NCBI GenBank assembly: GCA_964485855.1
Contig: CAZAKI010000005.1
Span: forward strand, 1-64,000
Origin: UBA993 sp964485855
GTDB lineage: Bacteria > Bacillota > Dethiobacteria > DTU022
Length of the DNA stretch: 64,000 nt
Reading direction: 5' to 3'
Both the position numbers and the translations under genes were made by a program. This document shows positions 1-8,839 of the stretch, piece after piece. Each line of letters begins with the position of its first letter. The stretch's first letter is position 1. Below the pieces are notes generated by a model. The model made no database searches. It was not told the DNA's origin and saw only the letters and a list, made by a program, of their open reading frames with translations.

Positions 1-1
1 A

Positions 2-76
2 TGGTGCGCCCGCAGGGATTCGAACCCCGACTTCAGGCTCCGGAGGCCTGCGTGATATCCCTTTCACCACGGGCGC
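2..76 (-). tRNA. tRNA-Arg (anticodon CCG), CCA encoded
   Basis: Read on the minus strand, this folds as a complete cloverleaf: acceptor stem GCGCCCG/CGGGCGC, D-arm stem GTGA/TCAC, anticodon stem CAGGC/GCCTG with loop CTCCGGA, and T-stem CGGGG/CCCTG around TTCGAAT. The discriminator A is followed by an encoded CCA. Loop positions 34-36 read CCG, which decodes the arginine codon CGG. The 5' end of the gene faces the ymfF-like gene, so transcription leaves the window to the left. The 288 bases between the tRNA and the first protein gene contain no other gene that I recognise. Confidence 0.95.
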
Positions 77-364
77 CTGGCTGATTATATCCATAGCCAT
101 AATACCATCAGCCCTTCGGCAAGTCAAACAAGGTGTTTTAGCGATTGGCAATGATCATTAACTGGCTTAGAATGGTATTTCCCGAACAGCAAGGACCGGT
201 TGATGTATAATAATAAATTGGATGTAAAGTAACTACGTAACTGAAAGTGAAAATGGCAGATTGATGATGATGCATTGCAGGGACAGAGTAATATTGATTG
301 CCGGGGTCTGCCCGTGGATTGACTATGGATTGACTGCCGGGTATTAATTGAGGGAGGTTAAAAA

Positions 365-1672
365 GTGCAAAGGGAATATATTATGCATACTATGCCAAAC
401 GGGATCAGGTTGTTTTTTTTGCCAACCAGCAAGTTCAAGACAATCTCTATCGGGTTATTTATTCACCAGGAGTTAAATAGTGACCGGGCAGCTTTAAGTG
501 CTCTTCTGCCTTCAGTCCTTGAAAAAGGCTGCCGTCTTTACCCCGATTATCTAACCCTTCAACGCCGGTTGGAACAACTTTATGGAGCTGATCTTTCTAC
601 CGATATTATCAAGAGTGGGGAAAGGCATACCCTTGCTTTCACAATGGAAATGGCACACGATCGGTTCACCGGGCAAAATGGCAATATCCTGGAAGACGGC
701 CTTTCGATTCTCAGCTCGTTGATTACTGATCCTCTCTTAGATCATCAAGCGTTTCGAGCGGCATATGTCCAGCAGGAAAAAAACCAGTTGGTTAAAGATA
801 TCAGGGCTTTGTTGAACGATAAAGTTACCTATGCTGCTGAACGCTGCGCAGCTCTAATGTGCGCCAGTGAAAGATTCGGCGTCTATAAGTTAGGCCGGAT
901 AGAAGATTATGAGGCCATTAGCCCGGAAGCGCTCTACCGCTATTATCAGCATGTTTTAGCCGGTAACCCCATTGATCTGTATGTTGTCGGTGATCTGACT
1001 GAGGAAAAATTATTGGAAGAAATACTGAGGTATTTTAATTTCACCCGTGCTAGTAAGGAGGTTATTTTGCCCCAGACCACAATTAATGAGGTGTCTGGCC
1101 AGCCTCGGTATTTTGAAGAGAAGATGCGGGTAAATCAATCTAAACTGGTTCTCGGTTACCGGACCCTAACCGGATTCAGGGATGAGCTGTTCTTCGCCCT
1201 GATGGTGTCTAGCGGTATTTTGGGTGGTTTTCCACATTCGAAACTTTTTTTGAAAGTGCGTGAAGAGGCCGGTCTTGCTTACTATATCAACAGCCGTCTG
1301 GAGCGGCACAAAGGCCTGTTGCTGATTTCCGCCGGGATCAATTACGAAAATTTCGAACAGGCCAAGATGATTATTGATCAGCAGCTGGATGATCTGGTGC
1401 AGGGTAAAATAAGCAAAGATGAACTTGATAATACTAAACAAGGTCTGCTTAACAATCTTCTCTCGCGCCAGGATAGTCCGAGCCAATTAATCAGCTTTCA
1501 CCTGGACGGGACGATTGGTGGGCGTAATTACACCGTTGCCGAGGTAAAAGAAAAAATCGAAGCTGTAGAGCGTGAGAATATAATGACCGTGGCGGAAAGA
1601 ATTAAACTTGACACAATTTACATGCTTCGCCCGGAACATGGAGGAGATAAAACTAATGATGAAAAACTATAA
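365..1672 (+). CDS. ymfF: M16-family peptidase-like protein, inactive partner (YmfF-like)
   Basis: The 435-residue protein resembles the non-catalytic member of the M16 zinc-peptidase pair known in Bacillota as YmfF/YfmF, which some annotations link to elongation factor P modification. The M16 zinc motif HxxEH is absent: the equivalent place, about residues 47-55, reads LLPSVLEKG. The arginine- and tyrosine-containing second half expected for M16 folds is present (around residues 270-320). The GTG start follows GGGAGG at about 352. The next gene, which carries an intact HxxEH, overlaps its 3' end by 17 bases, so the two are probably cotranscribed and form a heterodimer of one dead and one active subunit. 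The family call is firm. The physiological role is inferred from annotation custom and not visible in the sequence. Confidence 0.8.
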   Translation: MQREYIMHTMPNGIRLFFLPTSKFKTISIGLFIHQELNSDRAALSALLPSVLEKGCRLYPDYLTLQRRLEQLYGADLSTDIIKSGERHTLAFTMEMAHDRFTGQNGNILEDGLSILSSLITDPLLDHQAFRAAYVQQEKNQLVKDIRALLNDKVTYAAERCAALMCASERFGVYKLGRIEDYEAISPEALYRYYQHVLAGNPIDLYVVGDLTEEKLLEEILRYFNFTRASKEVILPQTTINEVSGQPRYFEEKMRVNQSKLVLGYRTLTGFRDELFFALMVSSGILGGFPHSKLFLKVREEAGLAYYINSRLERHKGLLLISAGINYENFEQAKMIIDQQLDDLVQGKISKDELDNTKQGLLNNLLSRQDSPSQLISFHLDGTIGGRNYTVAEVKEKIEAVERENIMTVAERIKLDTIYMLRPEHGGDKTNDEKL

Positions 1673-2963
1673 GTTGGTTGATAATAAATACCTGCAGGAA
1701 AAGTTATACTGCTTTCGGGTAGAACCGGGATTGGATCTATATGTACTGCCGCGTTCCGGTTACCAAAAAAAGTATGCTGTTTTTTCTACACGTTTTGGTT
1801 CAATCGACAATAAGTTTAAGAGCGAGCCGGAGCAAGATTTCACCCAGCTGCCGGATGGAGTGGCTCATTTCTTAGAGCACAAGCTTTTTGAGGATGAGCG
1901 CGGCAATGTCTTTGACCGTTTTGCCGCTAAGGGAGCCTCAGCCAATGCCTATACCTCGTTTACCCAGACCAGTTATCTCTTTTCCTGTACAACCAATTTT
2001 GAAGATAACATTAATATTTTGCTTGATTTTGTCCAGGAACCTTATTTTACAGAACAAACTGTTTTAAAAGAACAGGGGATTATTGGTCAGGAAATTAAGA
2101 TGTATGAAGATCATCCGCACTGGAGGGTTTATTTTAACCTGCTGGAGTCTTTATACCAGGTTCACCCGGTGCGCAATGATATTGCCGGAACGATAGAAAG
2201 TATTGCCCAGATCACCCCTGAATTGCTTTACAAATGTTACCAAACTTTTTACCACCCAAACAATATGGCCGTATTTGTTACTGGTGATTTAGATCCCTTT
2301 GCCGTGAACAAACTGGTAGAAGCTAATTTTTCAGCCCGCTGTTTCGAACCTTTGGGAGCGATTGTGCGAAGTTTTCCCGATGAACCGACTCAGGTGGCTA
2401 AAAAAAGGGTTATTCAGGAGCTGTTAGTTTCTGAACCGCTTTTTTACATCGGTTTTAAGGATGTTAATGTCGGCAAATTACAGGGAAGTGAGTTAATGCG
2501 CCGGGAAATTCTGATGGGACTGATCCTGGACATTCTTTTCGGCACCAGCGAGAAGCTTTATAACGATCTCTACCGGGAAGATTTGATTGATGAGAGTTTT
2601 GGTTCCGAATATACCGCGGAATTGAACCACGGTCATACCATGATTGGCGGGGAAACAAAAGACCCTGAGCAGTTGTATCAAAGAATAATGAATGCGATTA
2701 AGGCGATGAAAAAAACGGGGATCGATACCGAGCAGTTTGAAAGACATCGCCGTAAAATTCTCGGCGGTTATATCCGGCGGTTCGATTCTCTGGAATTTAT
2801 TGCCAATAACTATTTGGCTTATCGGTTTAGGGAAGCCGATCTTTTTATGCTACCTTCGATTCTTCAGGAAGTCCAGATCGATGAAGCTCTGGCTCTGCTA
2901 GAAGAAAATCTTGAAGAGACTCGCCATGCCGTCTCAATAATAGCTCCACCAGCCGGCAGCTGA
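1656..2963 (+). CDS. ymfH: M16-family zinc metallopeptidase (YmfH-like)
   Basis: This is the catalytic partner of the preceding gene. With the ATG at 1656 (GGAGGA just upstream at 1640-1645) the protein has 435 residues, and the zinc motif HFLEH lies at residues 71-75; a downstream glutamate in GQEIKMYED is the likely third zinc ligand. The region after the motif (FDRFAAKGASANAYTS) is typical of M16 enzymes. The open frame extends 48 bases further upstream, but that start lacks a ribosome binding site. A second ATG directly follows the first. Gene order (inactive then active M16 gene) matches ymfF-ymfH of Bacillota. The SDR gene ymfI that often follows is not here; a very different fusion gene comes next. 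Confidence 0.85.
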   Translation: MMKNYKLVDNKYLQEKLYCFRVEPGLDLYVLPRSGYQKKYAVFSTRFGSIDNKFKSEPEQDFTQLPDGVAHFLEHKLFEDERGNVFDRFAAKGASANAYTSFTQTSYLFSCTTNFEDNINILLDFVQEPYFTEQTVLKEQGIIGQEIKMYEDHPHWRVYFNLLESLYQVHPVRNDIAGTIESIAQITPELLYKCYQTFYHPNNMAVFVTGDLDPFAVNKLVEANFSARCFEPLGAIVRSFPDEPTQVAKKRVIQELLVSEPLFYIGFKDVNVGKLQGSELMRREILMGLILDILFGTSEKLYNDLYREDLIDESFGSEYTAELNHGHTMIGGETKDPEQLYQRIMNAIKAMKKTGIDTEQFERHRRKILGGYIRRFDSLEFIANNYLAYRFREADLFMLPSILQEVQIDEALALLEENLEETRHAVSIIAPPAGS

Positions 2964-3061
2964 TCGCTTTTAGTGCTATGATTTGATTTTTTAAGCGATG
3001 AAGGGTAGAATGTTCTTATTGGCGTGCACACTATTGTGCACATCAGAAGGGAGGATTTTTT

Positions 3062-5689
3062 TTGCACAAATTTACGCGGTATGTTAATCCCCATCTGGGA
3101 GAAATGCTTGAAAGCATCAAGTTAGACCAAAAATACACCAGGGGTGAGGGTTGCTACCTGTTTGACGACCGGGGTAACCGTTACTTGGATTGTATAGCAG
3201 CCTACGGTGCCCTGCCTTTTGGTCATAATCCAGCTGATATCTGGGCGGCTATTGAATCTTTTCACCAATCAGGAGAACCCAGCTTCATCCAACCCTCAGC
3301 GCTTGAAGCGGCGGGAGAGTTGGCTAAACGCCTGTTGGATTTGGCACCGGAAGGCTTCGCTTACGTTACTTTTGCTAATAGTGGGGCAGAAGCGATTGAA
3401 GCAGCGATAAAACAATGCCGCTCGGCAACCGGACGTCCGGGAATTTTGGCTACTGATAACAGTTTTCACGGAAAAACATTCGGTGCCCTGTCGGCTACCG
3501 GCAACCCGGCTTACCAGAAAGTCTTTTTCGCGCCGGCGGAGAGTTTTAAGCACATTCCTTATGGTAACAGTGCGATGCTGGAAAGTGTTTTGCAAGAAAA
3601 GCCAGATCACTATGCGGCTTTTCTAGTCGAGCCGATCCAGGGCGAAGGTGGGATTATTGAACCGCCTGAAGGCTATCTTGCAGCAGTAAGGGAGATCTGT
3701 GATCGTTTTGGGGTTTTACTGGTTTTCGATGAAGTGCAGACCGGGCTTGGGCGCACCGGACGCCTTTTCGCTTGCGAGAAAGATAAGGTAAAACCCGATG
3801 TCCTGGTTTTGGCAAAGGCTCTTGGTGGTGGGATTATGCCAATTGGAGCCTGCCTGAGTGTTTCTTCAGCCTACAACGAAGATTTTGCCTTGAAACATTC
3901 GTCAACCTTTGCCGGCAATTCGCTGGCCTGCCGGATTGGGATCAAAGTGCTCGATCTATTAACTGCCAATCAGGGATCGCTAATCAGGGAAGTGCGGCGT
4001 AAAGGCGAGTTATTAAAAACCGGTCTCAGTGAGCTGCAACAGCGTTACCCTGATTTGGTGCGCTCAGTCCGTGGAAGGGGATTAATGCTTGGCTTAGAAT
4101 TCAACATGGCCCGCAACTATTTTCCTGGTAGTCTGCTTGGAGTAATGGCGGAGCAGGAACTGCTTACTCCGGCAATCTCTTCTTACCTGCTCAATGTTGA
4201 GAAAATTCGTGTTGCCCCAACTTTGAACGGAAATGCTGTAATCCGCATTGAACCACCACTGATTATTACTAACGAACAGATCTCGGAAGCACTTAGAGGG
4301 ATAGAGGCGATGCTTGCGGTATTAAATGAGGGAAATACAGCCCGTTTTCTCTCTTACCTGGTGCGTGATCTCGGAAGCAAGGATAATCACTACAGCCAAT
4401 TTATCCCCTATCCGGCACCGCAGGTCAGCCCTTCGGCCAATGATGATGAAGGAAGGTTCGCCTTTTTAATTCATGCCCTTGATCTGCAAAGCTACCACCA
4501 GTTTGATAACAGCCTACTTTCTTTTACTGCAGAAGAACTGGCTGATTTGACCGGCCGTTTTAATGATTTGGTTGAGCCTTTTGTGGCTGGTAAAACGAAG
4601 ATTATTTCAGCCAAGGGCAGCACAGCATACGGGGAATTCATTGCTCTTTCACGGACTACTGATGAATTTGTAGCGATGCCCCGCAGCCAGGCGCTGGCTG
4701 AACTTAAAGCCGCCGTAAAGCTGGCCCGAGAACGCGGAGCCAGGATTGTCGGTCTGGGTGCTTTTACTGCTGTGGCTTCGATGGGCGGGTTGTACCTGAA
4801 AAACGAAGGCGTGCCGATTACTACCGGCAACAGCTATACTGTAGTCGCGGCAGTAGATGCAGTTAATACAGCTACTGAAAGACTAAACATTGATCGGGCT
4901 CAAACAACAGCTGCGATCGTCGGCGCTGCCGGTTCAATCGGACGGGGAATATCATTGTTGCTTTCAGAGACAGTTCCCCGTTTGATTTTGATTGGGAATC
5001 CAAATAATCAATCGGCCAGTGAACGGTTGAAGCTGGTGGCTGCTGAAATCTATCGTTACCAGTCGGCCCTGCTTGAACAGGGTCGAACTCTGAAACCAGG
5101 CAGCATGGGACATTTACTGGCTAAGGTCAGCGATCTACCCAAGCCTGATGCTCCGATGAGCGCTTTCGAAGCTTTTGCCGAGATCGAAGGCCGTCGTCAG
5201 GGTCTGATCAGCTTTTCGACTGATATTGATGCTGTCTTAGCCCGGGCGGATATCGTGATCAGTGCTACCAGTGCTACTGAAAAAGTTATCCATGCCGGAA
5301 ACCTAAAAGAAGGAGCTATTGTCTGTGACATTTCCCGGCCGGCCAATGTTAGTGAGGAAGTAGACGCCGCCAGGTCTGACGTGTTGGTCATTGACGGTGG
5401 GGTAATCGAAGTTCCCGGTCAGCCTTCGCTTGGTTGGGATTTTGGTTTTGAGGAAGGATTGGCTTATGCCTGCATGGCTGAGACCATGATGTTGGCTCTT
5501 GAACATCAGTACAAACACTATAGTCTCGGTTCTTCAGGGGTTAATTTAGAATCAATACTGCAAACCAGGTACTGGGCTGCCGAACATGGTTTCAAACTGG
5601 CTAATTTTCGCAGTTTCAACCGACCGTTGAGTGAAGAAAACTGGCAGAGGCTGGTGAAAAACCGCAACCGGATAAAAGCGATTCGCTAA
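3062..5689 (+). CDS. Class III aminotransferase fused to acyl-ACP-reductase-like domain
   Basis: The 875-residue protein has two enzyme modules. Residues 1 to about 425 form a class III PLP aminotransferase: ANSGAEA at 105-111, FHGKT at 135-139, FDEVQTGLGRTG at 222-233 with D223 as the pyridine-nitrogen aspartate, and K252 in LAKALGGG as the Schiff-base lysine. Residues of about 465-850 resemble cyanobacterial aldehyde-forming acyl-ACP reductase (AAR): GLGAFT at 564-569, TTGNSYT at 587-593, Rossmann glycines GAAGSIG at 621-627, VIDGGVIEVPG at 776-786 and YACMAE at 802-807, where C804 aligns with the AAR catalytic cysteine. A 30-residue insertion sits near 684-714. The TTG start follows GGGAGGA at 3049. 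Inference: the AAR half makes an aldehyde that the aminotransferase half aminates. Substrate and direction are unknown, and the neighbours give no clue. Confidence 0.75.
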   Translation: MHKFTRYVNPHLGEMLESIKLDQKYTRGEGCYLFDDRGNRYLDCIAAYGALPFGHNPADIWAAIESFHQSGEPSFIQPSALEAAGELAKRLLDLAPEGFAYVTFANSGAEAIEAAIKQCRSATGRPGILATDNSFHGKTFGALSATGNPAYQKVFFAPAESFKHIPYGNSAMLESVLQEKPDHYAAFLVEPIQGEGGIIEPPEGYLAAVREICDRFGVLLVFDEVQTGLGRTGRLFACEKDKVKPDVLVLAKALGGGIMPIGACLSVSSAYNEDFALKHSSTFAGNSLACRIGIKVLDLLTANQGSLIREVRRKGELLKTGLSELQQRYPDLVRSVRGRGLMLGLEFNMARNYFPGSLLGVMAEQELLTPAISSYLLNVEKIRVAPTLNGNAVIRIEPPLIITNEQISEALRGIEAMLAVLNEGNTARFLSYLVRDLGSKDNHYSQFIPYPAPQVSPSANDDEGRFAFLIHALDLQSYHQFDNSLLSFTAEELADLTGRFNDLVEPFVAGKTKIISAKGSTAYGEFIALSRTTDEFVAMPRSQALAELKAAVKLARERGARIVGLGAFTAVASMGGLYLKNEGVPITTGNSYTVVAAVDAVNTATERLNIDRAQTTAAIVGAAGSIGRGISLLLSETVPRLILIGNPNNQSASERLKLVAAEIYRYQSALLEQGRTLKPGSMGHLLAKVSDLPKPDAPMSAFEAFAEIEGRRQGLISFSTDIDAVLARADIVISATSATEKVIHAGNLKEGAIVCDISRPANVSEEVDAARSDVLVIDGGVIEVPGQPSLGWDFGFEEGLAYACMAETMMLALEHQYKHYSLGSSGVNLESILQTRYWAAEHGFKLANFRSFNRPLSEENWQRLVKNRNRIKAIR

Positions 5690-5711
5690 AGTAAAGAATG
5701 CGAAAGCTAGA

Positions 5712-5740
5712 TAGCAACAGCAAATAAACTGTGGTAGAAT
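5712..5740 (+). promoter_or_regulatory. Possible extended -10 promoter for proS
   Basis: TGGTAGAAT at 5732-5740 fits an extended -10 element. The -35 hexamer 17 bases upstream (TAGCAA) is weak. It lies about 45 bases before the proS start, in the only gap between the fusion gene and proS. No T-box was found here. Confidence 0.3.
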
Positions 5741-5786
5741 GATCAGAAAATGCCGTTATGATCGAGTTGCGGAAAGGGTGAATTAG

Positions 5787-7262
5787 TTGGAGCAGCGTAA
5801 TAACCTTGACGGTCCAGCCGGAGAAAAAGAATTTGTCAGAGAAATTACCCCTAAGTCAGTAGATTTTTCACAGTGGTACATCGACGTAATTTTGAAAGCA
5901 CAACTGATGGACTATGCCCCAATCAAGGGTTTTATGGCTTTTCGACCTGCCGGTTTTGCTCTTTGGGAAAAAGTACAGGAGCTTCTGGATAAAAGATTCA
6001 AGGAAACAGGCCACCAGAATGCATATTTCCCTTTGTTTATTCCCCAGAGTCTTTTACAGAAAGAAGCTGAACATGTTGAAGGTTTCGCTCCTGAAGTGGC
6101 CTGGGTTACCAGGGGCGGAAGTGAAATACTAGCCGAACCTTTGTTGGTACGTCCGACATCTGAGGCGATTATTTGTGATTTCTATTCACGTTGGGTTCAG
6201 TCCTGGCGTGATTTGCCTATTTTGATTAACCAGTGGTGCAGCGTAGTCCGCTGGGAAAAATCTACTCGTCCATTTTTACGCACCTCCGAATTCCTCTGGC
6301 AGGAAGGTCATACCTGCCACCGAACCGAAGAAGAGGCTGAGGCAGAAACCCTGCAGATGCTTGAGGTATACCGTGAATTTTTGGAGACTGAGATGGCCAT
6401 ACCTGTCTTGGCCGGCCGCAAGACGGAACGTGAGAAATTTGCCGGAGCTCTGCGCACTTATTCGGTTGAAGCCCTGATGAGCGATGGTCGCGCCCTTCAG
6501 GCCGGCACCTCTCATAACCTGGGACAACATTTTGCAAAAGTATTTGATATAAAATTCCTTGATCAGGATGATCAGTTAAAATATGTCTGGCAGACTTCCT
6601 GGGGTTTATCGACCAGGACTATCGGTGCCCTGATCATGGTTCATGGAGATGATCGTGGCCTGGTATTACCGCCGAGAATGGCACCGGTTCAGGTTGTGAT
6701 TGTTCCGATTTTGAGTAAGAAAGATGGAGAGAGAGTTTTAGAAGCGGTGCGGTCTCTGGCCGATCAGTTAAAGGAACAAAAGATCAGGGTGAAACTCGAT
6801 GATCGTGAAGAATATTCCCCGGGTTGGAAATACAACGAGTGGGAAATGCGAGGAGTGCCGGTTCGCATTGAGGTAGGCCCCCGGGATTTAGATAAAGACC
6901 AGGTGGTGACAGTCCGCCGCGACAGTGGAGAAAAAGAGTTTATTGCACGTAATGAGCTTGCTGCACAGCTGCCCAACCTGCTCGAAAAGATTCAAAATGA
7001 TCTGCTGAAGAAAGCGCTTGATTTCCGCGAAGCCAATACCCGCAAAGGATCGGACTACGAAGAGTTTAAAAAGATCATGGAAGAGCAACGCGGTTTCTTT
7101 ATTGCTCCCTGGTGCGGTGATGATCATTGCGAGGAACAGATCAAGATTGATACCAAGGCTACAATTCGCTGCCTGCCCTTTGGTCTGAAACCGGAACAAG
7201 ATCACTGCTTTGCCTGTGGCAAGCAAGCCACTGAAGCGGCTTGCTTCGCCCGTGCTTATTAG
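5787..7262 (+). CDS. proS: Prolyl-tRNA synthetase, archaeal/eukaryote-type short form
   Basis: This enzyme charges tRNA-Pro with proline in the cytoplasm. At 491 residues, and with a C-terminal cysteine-bearing zinc-binding-like domain, it is the short archaeal/eukaryote-like (type 3) ProRS found in many Clostridia, not the 570-residue bacterial form with an editing insertion. Class II features are visible: RPTSE near residue 121, the motif 2 region RWEKSTRPFLRTSEF at about 155-169, and motif 3 in HGDDRGLVLPPRMAP. Cysteines in PWCGDD, DDHCEE, IRCLPF and CFACGK lie in the last 50 residues. The TTG start is preceded by GGAAAGGGTG at 5771-5780. The gene stands alone between the fusion gene and the folate gene. 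Confidence 0.95.
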   Translation: MEQRNNLDGPAGEKEFVREITPKSVDFSQWYIDVILKAQLMDYAPIKGFMAFRPAGFALWEKVQELLDKRFKETGHQNAYFPLFIPQSLLQKEAEHVEGFAPEVAWVTRGGSEILAEPLLVRPTSEAIICDFYSRWVQSWRDLPILINQWCSVVRWEKSTRPFLRTSEFLWQEGHTCHRTEEEAEAETLQMLEVYREFLETEMAIPVLAGRKTEREKFAGALRTYSVEALMSDGRALQAGTSHNLGQHFAKVFDIKFLDQDDQLKYVWQTSWGLSTRTIGALIMVHGDDRGLVLPPRMAPVQVVIVPILSKKDGERVLEAVRSLADQLKEQKIRVKLDDREEYSPGWKYNEWEMRGVPVRIEVGPRDLDKDQVVTVRRDSGEKEFIARNELAAQLPNLLEKIQNDLLKKALDFREANTRKGSDYEEFKKIMEEQRGFFIAPWCGDDHCEEQIKIDTKATIRCLPFGLKPEQDHCFACGKQATEAACFARAY

Positions 7263-7386
7263 TTTCCCGGATTTTCCTGCGTAGTTTTTTTGTTTGTCAG
7301 AACTTTAGCTTTTGACGGACGATCGGCCAGTATAAGAAAAGAAGCTCATGATGCGCTAATCGACGAAATAATATTGGAGGAAAAGG

Positions 7387-7968
7387 ATGAAGAAGGATAA
7401 AAGAGCGCTGCGCAAAGAAATTATTGCTGAACGCGATCTTTTGACGGATGAAGAAATCGATACAAAAAGTGCGCTGATTGCCAATCAGTTTTTCAGCCTG
7501 GCGGTTTTTAATCAGGCGGAAGCAGTGATGTATTTTGTTTCCTTTGGCAGTGAAGTCAATACCAGGCCGCTGGTTGAAGAGACCATTCGTCGAGGTAAGA
7601 CTGCTCTTGCGCCAAAAGCGGTACCGCAAAGTCGCGAATTAATTCCATCGCAGATTCTCGATTGGGAAAGTGATTTGCTACCCGGATATTATAATATTCC
7701 CGAGCCAAGAGCCGGTGCTTTACGTCCTTTTGCCCCGGAACAGATTGACTTATTGGTTGTTCCCGGGGTTGCTTTTGATTTAAAAGGAAACCGCCTCGGT
7801 TATGGAGGCGGTTATTATGATCGCTTTTTCCAACTGCTTAAACCCCGGACTCCCTTGATTGCCATTGTCTTTGATCTGCAAATTGTTCCGGAAGTCCCGA
7901 CCGAGGAATGGGATCAAAGGGTAGACTGTATCATCACTGAAAAAAGAGTGATCACGATTAACGGTTAA
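7387..7968 (+). CDS. 5-formyltetrahydrofolate cyclo-ligase
   Basis: It converts 5-formyl-THF to 5,10-methenyl-THF with ATP, returning the storage folate to the one-carbon pool. The 193-residue length is normal, and the signature GYGGGYYDRF is at residues 138-147. A basic N-terminus (KKDKRALRKEI) with the nucleotide-contacting lysine/arginine residues typical of the family is present. ATG at 7387 is preceded by GGAGGAAAAGG. It converges on the TetR gene with only nine bases between the stop codons. The symbols fau, ygfA and yqgN are all used for this family. Confidence 0.92.
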   Translation: MKKDKRALRKEIIAERDLLTDEEIDTKSALIANQFFSLAVFNQAEAVMYFVSFGSEVNTRPLVEETIRRGKTALAPKAVPQSRELIPSQILDWESDLLPGYYNIPEPRAGALRPFAPEQIDLLVVPGVAFDLKGNRLGYGGGYYDRFFQLLKPRTPLIAIVFDLQIVPEVPTEEWDQRVDCIITEKRVITING

Positions 7969-7977
7969 ATTTTTTCT

Positions 7978-8616
7978 TTAACCCTTCTTTGATGATTTAC
8001 CAGATGTATCAAAGAAACCGTGGAAGAGCATATCGATAATGATATTAGCAATATGTTCCAGGTTATTTTCTTGTTCATTAACAACCTCCCAGATGAAGCT
8101 ATCAACCAACAGGATATAAGCTTTGGCCACCACCTGAATATCAAATTTGGCTGCCAGTTTTTTCTCCTGGGAGTAAGCAAAAGAGTGGGCGGAGCTTTTG
8201 ATAAACTGACCGATAATACTTTGCCAATGAGCTTCGATCGATTCGGATTGACCAAGGGCTTCCTGGTAAACCCTCATAATCGGGCGGTGCTGTTCTGAAA
8301 GGCGGAACGAAGTTAGCACCAGTTCATAGTATGCCTCCCGGGCATCGGCTAAAGTTGTCGGGGCAAAGGGTACTTCCAACAGGTTGTAAAATTCAGTAAG
8401 AACATTATCAACTACCTTGTTCAAGATATCATCTTTACCCTTAAAATGGCTGTAAACAGTTCCGTAGCCAACTTTTGCCTGTTGGCTGATCTTGGCAATG
8501 GTCGTTTTCGCATAACCTTCTTTTAAGAAGACATCAAGGGCAGTATCTAAGATCAGCTTGCGAGTTATACGGCTACGCAGGTAACGGCGGGGTCGCTTTT
8601 GTTTGTTTGGTTCCAC
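7978..8616 (-). CDS. TetR/AcrR-family transcriptional regulator
   Basis: The 212-residue protein has an N-terminal TetR helix-turn-helix at about residues 15-62 (ILDTALDVFLKEGYAKTTI ... AKVGYGTVYSHFKGKDDIL), the classic spacing for this family. The C-terminal ligand-binding half is not diagnostic. A basic N-terminal tail (KQKRPRRYLRSR) precedes the motif. The GTG start is 11 bases after AGGAGG (8628-8633, read on the minus strand). A strong promoter and two palindromes lie upstream, consistent with autoregulation. The divergent metallophosphoesterase gene could be a target, but no transporter or other typical TetR target is adjacent, so the ligand and regulon are unknown. Confidence 0.9.
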   Translation of the reverse strand: MEPNKQKRPRRYLRSRITRKLILDTALDVFLKEGYAKTTIAKISQQAKVGYGTVYSHFKGKDDILNKVVDNVLTEFYNLLEVPFAPTTLADAREAYYELVLTSFRLSEQHRPIMRVYQEALGQSESIEAHWQSIIGQFIKSSAHSFAYSQEKKLAAKFDIQVVAKAYILLVDSFIWEVVNEQENNLEHIANIIIDMLFHGFFDTSGKSSKKG

Positions 8617-8668
8617 GGGTTGATCAACCTCCTCAAAATTGGTTCAGGAAACAAGATCATGCTGCGAC

Positions 8669-8697
8669 ATTATATCATTTTATTAAAATATTTGCAA
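8669..8697 (-). promoter_or_regulatory. Promoter of the TetR-family gene with palindromic spacer
   Basis: Read on the minus strand: TTGCAA (8697-8692), a 17-base spacer, and TATAAT (8674-8669). The spacer holds a 13-base inverted repeat, ATTTTATTAAAAT, at 8677-8689, ideally placed for a repressor. A second palindrome, GGTTGATCAACC at 8618-8629, overlaps the ribosome binding site of the regulator gene. The promoter is well formed; the operator role is inference. Confidence 0.55.
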
Positions 8698-8839
8698 AGC
8701 TTAATTTTTAAAATAATTCGTTTCAATCAGCAGACAAAAACACCTTTTGCATTCCTGTCGCTATTTTAGTAGTATGAAAAAAAGTATTTAACGGGTTTCC
8801 CTTTACAGGTAAGGTATTTTTATTGATGGAGTTGATCTG

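Noticed and set aside
319..347. TTGACT, 17-base spacer, TATTAA upstream of the first gene as its promoter
   Set aside because: The start of transcription would fall at about 354, inside the ribosome binding site. The repeated GGATTGACT makes the hexamer match likely by chance.
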